Positions 55,650-64,000 of a stretch of 64,000 nt of DNA are shown here, in pieces. The notes below the pieces were generated by a model, which was not told the DNA's origin, did not search any database, and saw only the letters and a list, made by a program, of their open reading frames with translations. The translations under genes and the position numbers were made by a program. The stretch comes from Haliclona indistincta. Its lineage: Eukaryota > Porifera > Demospongiae > Haplosclerida > Chalinidae. The stretch is from assembly GCA_964017065.1 (NCBI GenBank), contig OZ024783.1, positions 776,893-840,892 of the forward strand, written 5' to 3'. How positions within the stretch are numbered: position 1 is the first letter of the stretch; the number at the start of each line of letters is the position of its first letter.

Positions 55650-58483
55650 GTGAGAGAGTGAGTGAGAGAGCGAGTGAGTGGGTAGGTAAATGGAGGAGTA
55701 AGTGGGTGGGTGAGTAGGTGGGTGAATGAAGAGAGTGAGTGTGAGTGTGTGAGTGAGTGTCTGAGGTCAGTACCCTCATCAGTCTGTTGTTGGTTCTCTT
55801 CATTTCCCTCACTGACCAGAGCATGGCTGTCTAGAAACGTCTGTCGTAGTTCAATAGCCTAAAACAAACATCAGATAGTCAGGTACATTGTACCTGCCCA
55901 CCCTTCCGCCATCATTTCTCACAATCTCACCTTCTTGCTGCGGCCTGGCTGGTCAGTCTCCCATGCTGACACCATTCCCTGCAGTGCCTGTTCTCTCTCT
56001 GTGTCCTTCACTACCTGTACTAGATGCTTCTGTACATGAGAGGGACACAATAGTGTAGCAAGGTCTAATAATTATTACACTAATACGTTCAGATATCATC
56101 TACCACACACAGTGGATTAGAGGATGATAACATGTGGTGTGACACTGGATTTAGCAAATTTACAAACTGATTCACTCTCTGACAAATGAACTGATTTACC
56201 AACATGTGTGAATGAACCAATAATTATTATGTTATCAGAACTAATCATTGACTGAATGATTCTACTAACATTACTGTCTTCAACTACAACTCTGAGTGTC
56301 CAGTGAGGCTTGCTGATGTCAATCTGAGAGAGGAAGGAATGAGAAAGAAGAGAGAGGGAGGGAGGGAAGGAAGGAATGAGAAAGAAGAGAGAGGGAGGGA
56401 GAGAAGGAATGAGAAAGAAGAGAGAAGGAGGGAGTGAAGGAATGAGAAAGAAGAGAGAGAGAGGGAGGGAGGGAGGGAGGGAGGGAGGGAGGGAGGGAGG
56501 GAGGGAGGGAAGGAAGGAAGGAATGAGAAAGAAGAGAGAGGGAGGGAGGAAAGGAATGAGAAAGAAGAGGGAGAGAGGGAGGGAGTGAAGGAATGAGAAA
56601 GAAGAGAGAGGGAGGGAGTGAAGGAATGAGGTGTGTTGAGCAAGTGTCCATCTCCTCGTCACCTGGTCAGTGTTCTGAGATGATGGTACAGCTCCAGGTG
56701 TCTTGGTACGAGCTCCTTTGTCTCTTGTCTTCTTCCCTTTAGCGGAGTGCTGCTTATCTACAGGAGAGAGGAGCATACAGCAATGGAGGCAGATAAGATA
56801 TGTAGCAGGCTAGGTACCATCTTTAGAAGGCTTGATGGAGGCGATATAGCTCCAGGCACTCTCATCCACTGACCAGCTGCCCCTCAGAGCTGCAGCAACC
56901 ACTGAATACTTGGTCTGAAGAGAAGAACAATATCTACACCTGTGCACTGAGAAGGGTCTAGAGCTATGTAATGCAACCATGGAACAAGATTAGGAGCCAC
57001 TCCCACTAACTCACTCACTCACTCACCCACTCATTCATTCATTCATTCATTCATTCACTCACTCACTCACCCACTCACTCACTCACTCACTCACCCACTC
57101 ACTCACCTACTCACCCACTCACTCACTCACTCACCCAATCACTCACTTACTCACCGGTTTACAGCTCTCTCCCTCCTCAGTTGGTGGGTGTGGCTTCAGT
57201 GACAGTGCAGGTAGCACACAGTGACCACACCCTTCCTTGACACAGACCACAGCGTCGCCATCATAGACCTGACAAGACCACATCATCCTCACAGCTCCTA
57301 GCTACCTAGTGATATCTTACTGTTAGCTTGAAGTAGACATCTTTCTTGTATGTAGAGACTTGTACAGTAGACACACACTCATCGCTCACTATAACACTGT
57401 ATCTGTGTACAAGAGAGTAGTGTGTGATTCAAGAGCAGCATATCTACATGTATAATAATAAGTTATGATAAAGATCTTCTCTATAATTATACTCTAATAC
57501 GATGCATGGAACTATCTTTATGCTTAGACAGTGTGTACTTGAAAATTAAGTTGAAATGAAAATTTTAAGTGCAAATTTACCAGATCTGAATATTTTAGAG
57601 AAAGGTCAAAATTTAGTGAATATATCTAAATTCGTGTTTTGACAAATTCAATTTTGGCACCCGGCGCCAGTTCACGGAGTAGTGAAAGCAAATTTGGTGA
57701 TAGCTTGACAAATTCACCAAACCTTTCCCACCAAATGATGGTATATAACATACCTTAGTATAGTCATGTCCCGATCTGGTAGATAGTAATCCTTGACTTC
57801 ATAGGTATAGAAGTCACTAGTTATACCACACTCACTATATAGGGTGGGTGGAGAGGAGGCAGAGATTAACCACAAGTGCCACGCCTCCTCTACTGACTCC
57901 TTCCTACAAAATGTAACATCAGACGACAGCCACACCTCTCCCATCATAAGATACTCCTAAACATAGAGATAAAGATATTATCATAAAACACTGATCCATA
58001 CTACATGTAATTATTAGATGACGTAGAGCTAGTATCTTTTTGTTCTTTTTTGACTCACAAAATTAAAAAATATGCAGTTTAGTGATACAGTATTACTGAC
58101 AGGTTGCTAGGAGCAGCTCATGTATATATGATACATATCGTCTGTCAAGTGCATGTTATACAGCAGCGCTCAGCTAGCATTGAAACAGTGTTCTCTATTA
58201 GTCGTGTATGAACCACATATTTCGTTTTTGTTAAAACAGCGTTGCACCAGTGTGGTATGCACAGAGTAACTGGATGTGGACTTCAGAATCATTGCCCAAT
58301 CCTCATCTATTGCTACACTACATGCTCACAGTATTGCTGTCTAGATGATAGAGCTGGTTGGACTGCAGTGATGATGGTAGCTCAGTAGCTGTGCTCTGAT
58401 CAACTAGCCTCAGAGACCATGATGAGAGATGACAATCAAACTTGAAGACCACCTCTTGAGGGACTGAGACACGAAGCACCTCC

Positions 58484-58531
<48 letters not shown>

Positions 58532-61500
58532 GAGAGAGGGAGTGGTCTTATGGTACATGTAGGGCGCCCTCTAGCAGGTTATGAAGCTACCCATCACGTA
58601 CCTGAACAGCACTCTCCATTGTCCAGGATGCAGTGCTGGTAGGCGTCCATCATAAGATGAGGAGAGAGCATGACAGTGCTCGTCCTCAGCGAAGGGGAAC
58701 AGTGATGCTAGGCGTGGTGAGAGGAGGAGCATAGTCCTGAGTGCCCCGCCCCCTAGCTGAGCCGAGTGGGGCTGGAGCAGTGGGATACTATCGTGGAATG
58801 ATGTCATCGTTACATCATCACTGCTCTCAGATGATGCCTCAGGGAAGCACGGCACCACTGCAGCTGTGGAGCTAGAGTGGAGGAGATAGTGACCAGTGAG
58901 TTAGTGAGAGAGTGAGGGAATGAGTGAGTGTCTACCTCTCATCAGTAGGGACACCATCCTCTTTGTCACTAGCTGATGGTGCAGGAGCAGGCTGGACATC
59001 ACCTGTAGTAAGAAACACCATTGTGTGTTAGGTATGCAGGAAAAGACATACACATGCATGTACCTCTGGGTAGCATGACAGACAACAGCTGCTCCATGTT
59101 TACTGGAGGAGCTGCAGAAAAAGCAAAAGGATAGCATCAGCAGCTCAGCTGTTTGTTAAACATACATACAAATACAGCTGTGTACCCATTTTTGAGAAGT
59201 CAGTGACTATGGTGTTATTCACTAGCAGGATGAGGTATGAATTAATTGCTTTTATTGCCCAACTCAGCTATGGGCAGTTTACAGATAGTGTGCATAGTAT
59301 ACGGAAGTTATGCTTAAATATAAAAGCTGGCCATTTGACCCAGTTTATCATACTTCAGCAGTTGCAATTACTATTACAATGGCTTTTTGTTATGATAGTT
59401 CAGCAGATCGTGTGGATTTGTTCAACCATGTTGTCAGCAAAAAAATATTGCTTGCTGGTGATCATATCTATGTCCACAGAGGTCTTGGAGTGTATGACCA
59501 CCATGGAATATACACCGGAGAACATCGTCCTGAGGTGATCCATTTTAGTGGAGACAGAGTATCTGATGCTTCAATTATGGGTTCTTCATTGGAAGAATTC
59601 TTAAATAGAGATGACAACGAAAATAATAAATGTAGACTTGTGGCTTACAATGTTGACCCATTATCTCAACTCTTCAAGAGGCGTCCTGGTACTAATCATG
59701 GGATCCTTATTGATTGCTATCCACCAGAGACTGTTGTGGCAATAGCCAAGATATACTGGAATGATCCTGACCGGTGGATCAGAGAACATGGCAAATACAA
59801 CTTGCATTCTAACAATTGTGAACATTTCGCGCATTTTTGCAAGACAGGTAAATTTCAATCGAAGCAATCCGGTCATGGAAGGAGTACAGTAGATATCATT
59901 ACTGATGTTATCCCAATAAAATTTGTATTTAATTCTCATAAGTACTTCCGACAGCTCAGCACCTTTTTTGCCTCAAATGCTGTTGAAAAATCATCATAGC
60001 AATAGTGTAGTGTATATTTTTCTGTCCTTAATACTTTTTGTAAAGATTATTAATATAAATTTTTGGTAAATAATATATTTGTGATGAATTATATGAAATG
60101 AAAAGCATTGGTGATGACATCGATGTTGTACGGTTATGTTCTATCCGGCAAACAATTGTTGTGCTGCTTGGTTAGGACAGTATTGTCAGTGTTCTCTGTG
60201 GATATGATTGTAATACTGCAGGCTACACTAGCAATATTTACACAAGAGAGTTTGGGTCTAGGTTTATAAGACTAGTGCTATTGTAGCCTCGTCCCCAGGC
60301 CAATTTCTTAGGAAATTAGGCCTGGTAACAACGGACTCGCGCATGCGCCAATTTTTCCGCGAGAAATACGTACATGACGCACGTAATGGGCGGGGCCTAT
60401 CGTTAACTCGTCATCGCAATCAGCTGTTTGCTCAGACATGGCTTCAGCTAATCGTCAGTGTAGATTGTGCGGTAGTACAGCACTGACATCAGCTTATAGT
60501 CAAAAACGAACGGTAAGGTGTGGAAACACAGGCTCTTGCCAAAACCTGTCGGTAGCCAAACAAAAACGTCCCTTCCATTGTAAACCGCGTTGATAGCTGT
60601 GCGTTGCTCCGGCTTCAGAACTAGATCTGGCGTCCCTAACTTCTGCAGCGCGTAAGTAACCGAGCTAGAGAATTCAACAGCCATAACGGTGGAACGAGTC
60701 GGCAGTACAGTATACTGATTATGACGTTAGACTGTCACGGATAAAACACAATAATATACGGTTTCCCAAATATTTGGGAAAAATTAGCGCATGCGCGAGC
60801 CGTTGTTACCAGGCTGTCTTTTAGCAGCCTGGGGACGAGGCTAGTGCTATTGCAGCAGGTATAGCAAGTAATGATTATGTGAGTGTTCATCGCTATGAGC
60901 CTGAGCAAGCCCCACATGATGTGTGTCCCACGTTGCGTGGTGTGTATGTATGCATGTCAGTATCTGTCACGGGATGGGTTTGTCATCCAAGAATTAGAAC
61001 ATACCAATAACATGTAGAGAGCACGTGCTCAGCTCAACACTGCATATGGGAGCGAGAATGCAGTCAACAATACCTCAGGAGCTTGAACAACTTTTGATAC
61101 ATCGGTGAAAGCTGGCTTCTTGCGCGACAGACATGGACAGATACGTTTTAGCTTGGCTATTCTGTGAGGCAGCTACACGTTCACACTCTGGAGAACATTG
61201 TTGTTAAAACTAGAGGGCTTAGCAAATAAGAATGATTCAATCAATTTTTTTCTTCTCCCCTTTTCCTTTTTCTTTTATTTCCTTGCTAGCGTAAATTTAT
61301 ATATAATTAGACCATACCACGTGACTTTCGACCAATCAGATCGCTCAAAAAGTGTGTATTAAATAGCTTAATGCACACTTTTAGGAAAACAAAGTGAACA
61401 AAATAGCAAGCACTCGGACCTGGTATGGTCTAAAACGTTTAGACCACACTAGGCGGTGCATTACGCGATATAAAGCACTCGGGCGTGCTCAATAACGGTC

Positions 61501-62234
61501 TCAAATGCGTGATAATGCACTCACCTTCGGCTCGTGCATTATCAACGCGTTCTCGACCGTTATTGACCCCACCCTCGTGCATTATATCGCGTAATGCACC
61601 GCCTAATGTGGTCTAAATATTACTTATATTTTTCTTTTTTTGGTTCATTATGTTTTCGCCTCTCTCCTTTGTTTATTAAAATAATAATACAGTCTACCAC
61701 ACAAACTTTATGAGAATTCATTAATTCCAGTTAAGCAATTAATCTAGTTACATGTAACTACTAACAAGATTAATTATGATGATTGAGCTGATATACATTA
61801 AATAAACAATGAAATAATATTCAAGACTCCTAATGCAAAATGGGACACCAAAGCAATAACAAGGCCACACAAACAAACAGACTACAGCAATGTACAACAA
61901 CGTTAATCATGATACACAATCATCATTACTTACTGTCATCCTGTGGTAGTAGTGTTGAGATGTGATCCAGTCCACAGCTAATGAACTCACTCCATAGCTT
62001 CATGTGATCAGCTGTGAGACCACCCAGTGAGGATACCTGACTGAGGGCGTGGCTAAATGCTGCCTCTAGCACCTGAGCCCCGCCTCTTGTGAGGGTGGGA
62101 GGGAGGAGGTGTGTAGGTGGGTCTAGGAGAGTGGGAAAGAGTCGTCGTATGTCCTCGCGTGTGTTGCATTGAGCAGCGATCTCCAGTAGCTTGTCAGCTA
62201 GCTGCTTGGAGTGCTGCTGGAATAGCTTGCTCTC

Positions 62235-62309
<75 letters not shown>

Positions 62310-63353
62310 GAAGAGAGAGATAGAGGAAGAGAGAGATAGAGGAAGAGAGAGAGAAAAAAGAGGGAGTGAGAGTGAGTAAAGGAGGAAAGAGATAGAGAGC
62401 ACATGAAGGAGAGGGGTGGAGTTTATGCATGTGATATACGTACTTTATTAAGGAACTCCAGTATGTTCTCGTCACTGGAGAGTGAGAAGAGAGTGTTTGA
62501 CATGAGATGGACACAGTGACCATGAGGACCCTTAGCATGGAGTCTGAGAGTGTGTTTACTGAGAGAGATAGAGTAGTACCAGTAAACCGATAAAAATCAC
62601 AACACGTGAGATAGAACCATGTACTTAGTCGCAAAGTGCAAAAAAAGTGTAACTATTGAGTGTCTCCTTCATGCACTAATGTCTGTAGTCACTGTTGTCT
62701 TTATTCACACGATGGAGGATGATCAGAGACTGAACACATTAGTGCATGAAGGTGACACTCTACACTTATCATTATCTCACTAACCCAGGTGGTAGCACTA
62801 GTCCTCCGCCCACTGATCCTCTACTGCTCAGTCTCAGTAGTGTATCACTGCGCTGCTGTTCTCCTCTCCATGAGTATCGCTCCACTATCACGAATCCTGA
62901 TGGTATCCTCTCCTCTCTCTCCACCTCAGCTACTAGTGGCTCCTTGCTGCCCTCAACTGCAGTTTTACTGTCCTCTTTCTGCACTCCTTCTTCAGCCATT
63001 GCCGCTATCTCATTAATGCGAGGAGCTTCACTGCCTCAATCAGTCGACTAGAGTGGAATAAACAATCACACACTAAGCAGTGTCTAGCTGCCTCACAGAG
63101 GGTCACTGGTAGAGCCAGGACACCTGTGCACTGAGCAGTGTCTAGCTGCCCCACAGAGGGTCACTGGTAGAGCCAGGACACCTGTGCACTAAGCAGTGTC
63201 TATAGTTTTTAGACTATTAAATATAAAAATAGTACAGATTTAGTGCAGAATGATATATAATTCAGATATCTTTCATAAAATCTGTGCCAGTAATGCTATG
63301 GGTCAATGAGTGGGTGAGTGAGTGAATGAGTAGGTGATCATGAGTCAGTGAGC

Positions 63354-63403
<50 letters not shown>

Positions 63404-63638
63404 GTGTGACTCACCTAGCTTCAGTCATCTCTATTCCATGATGATAGTATCACTGTCTGTACACAATATTGACTCACAGTACTAGCAGTGACACACTCAC
63501 ATCACTCACCTTCTATCAGGTGTGCTCGAGCAGCAGTGGAGAAATCAAGCTGAGAGAAGCAAGTCAGTAGTATTGCAGTGGTAGTAACAGGCTCTCTCTC
63601 TCTCCCTCTCTGAGCTGCTGGTAGTCTCCATATAAATA
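54799..63638 (-). CDS. ADGB-like: androglobin-like protein, copy C, all copy A exons present, 5' exons damaged
   Basis: Mirror image of copy A. Checked exons include the terminal 54969-54799 (171 nt, same length as copy A), 59111-59064, 62234-61934 (301 nt, intact) and the exon starting at 63047. The upstream exons of copy B are also present (63430-63415 and 63638-63510). Compared with A and B, exon 63047 carries a net loss of 10 nt near 63005-63035, and exon 63638-63510 a net gain of 11 nt (8 of them in a GA run). Both shift the frame, so either translation begins downstream (MAEEGVQKED at 62999) or the copy is a pseudogene. The rest reads cleanly to KRKTTGKKRK. The intron 61933-59112 is enlarged to 2.8 kb by an LRAT-like gene and MITEs. 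Confidence 0.75.
55380..55475 (-). repeat. (GA)n-type tract, androglobin copy C intron
   Basis: Purine repeat on the plus strand, the complement of the pyrimidine tract before the exon equivalent to 6213-6396 of copy A. Confidence 0.9.
56326..56632 (-). repeat. purine-rich tandem repeat, androglobin copy C intron
   Basis: GAATGAGAAAGAAGAGAGAG-type units including a pure GGGA run (56462-56510). It is the counterpart of 4966-5235 with different unit order, showing rapid turnover. Confidence 0.9.
57005..57155 (-). repeat. (TCAC)n tract at a splice donor, copy C
   Basis: ACTC/CACT tetranucleotides ending at CACTTACTCACC, the complement of the donor after the SCKP exon; counterpart of 4510-4655 and 18324-18422. 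Confidence 0.9.
58486..58546 (-). repeat. (GA)n tract at a splice acceptor, copy C
   Basis: About 45 bp of pure GA on the plus strand beside CCTCCC; it is the acceptor tract of the EVLRVSVPQ exon and matches 2755-2990 of copy A (about 235 bp). Confidence 0.9.
59379..59999 (+). CDS. LRAT-like (NlpC/P60-superfamily) acyltransferase-domain protein nested in androglobin copy C
   Basis: An intact 206-codon open frame without introns, starting MAFCYDSSADRVDLF. The LRAT/HRASLS catalytic features are visible: GDHIYVHR then YDHHGIYTG (catalytic His region) and NSNNCEHFAHFC-like NCEHF with the nucleophile Cys. Members transfer acyl groups between lipids or modify phospholipids; the substrate cannot be read from sequence. 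I prefer the ATG at 59379 because the domain begins about 25 residues after it; an upstream in-frame ATG at 59310 is possible. No C-terminal membrane segment is obvious. It lies antisense inside the enlarged third intron of androglobin copy C and is absent from copies A and B, so it arrived after duplication, possibly as a retrocopy (no introns). Confidence 0.85.
   Translation: MAFCYDSSADRVDLFNHVVSKKILLAGDHIYVHRGLGVYDHHGIYTGEHRPEVIHFSGDRVSDASIMGSSLEEFLNRDDNENNKCRLVAYNVDPLSQLFKRRPGTNHGILIDCYPPETVVAIAKIYWNDPDRWIREHGKYNLHSNNCEHFAHFCKTGKFQSKQSGHGRSTVDIITDVIPIKFVFNSHKYFRQLSTFFASNAVEKSS
60284..60843. mobile_element. 560-bp Mutator-like MITE carrying a RecQ-helicase fragment
   Basis: Termini TAGCCTCGTCCCCAGGC and GCCTGGGGACGAGGCTA, with a perfect 9-bp duplication GTGCTATTG (60275-60283 and 60844-60852). 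Subterminal inverted segments include GGTAACAACGG and GCGCATGCGC. It is the same family as 40727-41336 and 45619-46268 but has a different cargo. Confidence 0.93.
60448..60684 (-). pseudogene. RecQ-type DNA helicase fragment captured in the MITE
   Basis: The 78-codon frame reads KPEQRTAINAVYNGRDVFVW then LPTGFGKSLCF. This is the N-terminal RecQ pattern, with a Q before the AI block and Walker A TGFGKS, followed by LPFVFDYKL. After FDYKL the similarity ends, as expected at an exon edge. About 65 residues of one helicase lobe cannot be a working enzyme. On the opposite strand 60438-60513 reads MASANRQCRLCGSTAL with a GTAAGG donor after it, perhaps another captured piece (weak). Confidence 0.75.
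60853..61306. other. no recognised gene
   Basis: Intronic sequence of androglobin copy C without a credible open frame or repeat, apart from a T-rich stretch (61236-61285). Confidence 0.4.
61307..61433. mobile_element. 127-bp inverted-repeat element
   Basis: TTAGACCATACCA and TGGTATGGTCTAA form exact termini; the inside includes CCAATCAGATCGCTC, also seen near 34785. It directly adjoins the next inverted repeat. Confidence 0.65.
61438..61617. mobile_element. 180-bp foldback element
   Basis: TTTAGACCACACTAGGCGG and CCGCCTAATGTGGTCTAAA are inverted termini; both arms share GTGCATTACGCGATATAA and CAATAACGGTC. It has GACC-rich ends like its neighbour, so the two may be related or one disrupted by the other. 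Confidence 0.75.
61618..61933. other. AT-rich spacer
   Basis: No gene or repeat recognised; it ends at the donor of the androglobin copy C exon 62234-61934. Confidence 0.5.
62238..62362 (-). repeat. (GA)n tract at a splice acceptor, copy C
   Basis: About 65 bp of pure GA followed by GATAGAGGAAGAGA units; the counterpart of 1521-1662. Confidence 0.95.
62660..62767. mobile_element. hairpin MITE, copy 5
   Basis: Same intron position as copies 1 and 3; the left arm has lost about 15 bp (CACTAATGTCTGTAGTC). Confidence 0.8.
63062..63205 (-). repeat. 58-bp minisatellite, copy C (about 2.5 units)
   Basis: Complementary strand of the array at 1-773 and 13838-14735, here contracted to two full units and a part. 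Confidence 0.95.
63356..63402. repeat. (TG)n microsatellite
   Basis: Complement of the (CA)n at 13697-13772, next to the donor of the 16-nt exon. Confidence 0.95.
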
Positions 63639-64000
63639 ACCTAACCTGGGTTCTGTTCATCCACCATCTCCTTCACTCCGCTATAAAATGCTATCTTGAG
63701 TCACGCTTCTCTACACTGATTGATGAGGGTCCTAACGAAGTGATCACTATACTGTTCTTCTGTAAAGAGCTAAACTCATCACTAGAACTAGGTTAAGGGT
63801 GGAAATCCCAAACATCAGGATTACGAATATTTTGGTTTCTACTGTTAGTTGAAGGTTTGGTCAGTCACACTGATCACCCAAGAAAGTCGCCATTCGTCTT
63901 GTGGGCGTAGCAAGCCCCACCCAATGACGAAAAGTTGCGTTTGTTTCCTGAGCATGCCACACCCACAAAAAATGTCAGACATAAACTTTGGTACACAAGG
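63639..64000. other. upstream flank of androglobin copy C
   Basis: Shared with copy B to about 63775; beyond that nothing is recognised. No exon is called because all frames are interrupted. Confidence 0.4.

Overview
The window looks like nuclear DNA of an early-branching animal, most likely a demosponge (Amphimedon-like). The reasons are short GT-AG introns (about 45-100 bp where not swollen by repeats), AT-rich spacers, ankyrin-Roc-COR-Death genes, an ATM N-terminus, an LRAT-like gene, and many small DNA transposons. It contains a 200-base N gap and several inverted duplications, so part of the layout could reflect assembly of divergent haplotypes. The species is an inference. The exon models below were checked by hand for splice sites and codon phase.

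Layout. Left arm (1-12.7 kb): an androglobin-like gene (copy A, +, 18 exons visible), then on the minus strand a small unknown 3' exon and an ankyrin-ROCO-Death gene whose start is interrupted by a 686-bp TTAA foldback element. 12.7-18.4 kb: a TA-flanked MITE and a third, 3'-truncated androglobin copy (B, +). 18.4-38.0 kb: two inverted copies of a 9/18-bp minisatellite flank a transposon-derived block. That block holds an Academ-like foldback element, a DDE transposase-OTU-CXC gene (-), and, diverging from it, a spliced P-loop NTPase gene (+) whose 3' part contains 28 tandem copies of a 27-nt exon with its intron. 38.2-43 kb: the first exons of ATM (+), with hAT-like and Mutator-like MITEs in the introns and the N gap. 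43-50 kb: nested MITEs, some carrying host-gene fragments, and a Mutator-like transposase-YqaJ nuclease gene (+). Right arm (50.1-64 kb): an inverted counterpart of the left arm: ankyrin-ROCO-Death (+), the unknown 3' exon (+), and androglobin copy C (-) with an LRAT-like gene and a Mutator-like MITE carrying a RecQ-helicase fragment inside one large intron.

The two arms act as internal controls. Each element present in one arm and absent from the other gives a clean empty site, a target-site duplication and a relative age. The most unusual features are the tandem micro-exon array (30,892-33,014), a transposon insertion that could splice out exactly as a new intron (11,942-12,627), Death-domain exon turnover between the ROCO copies, and small Mutator-like elements carrying host-gene fragments.
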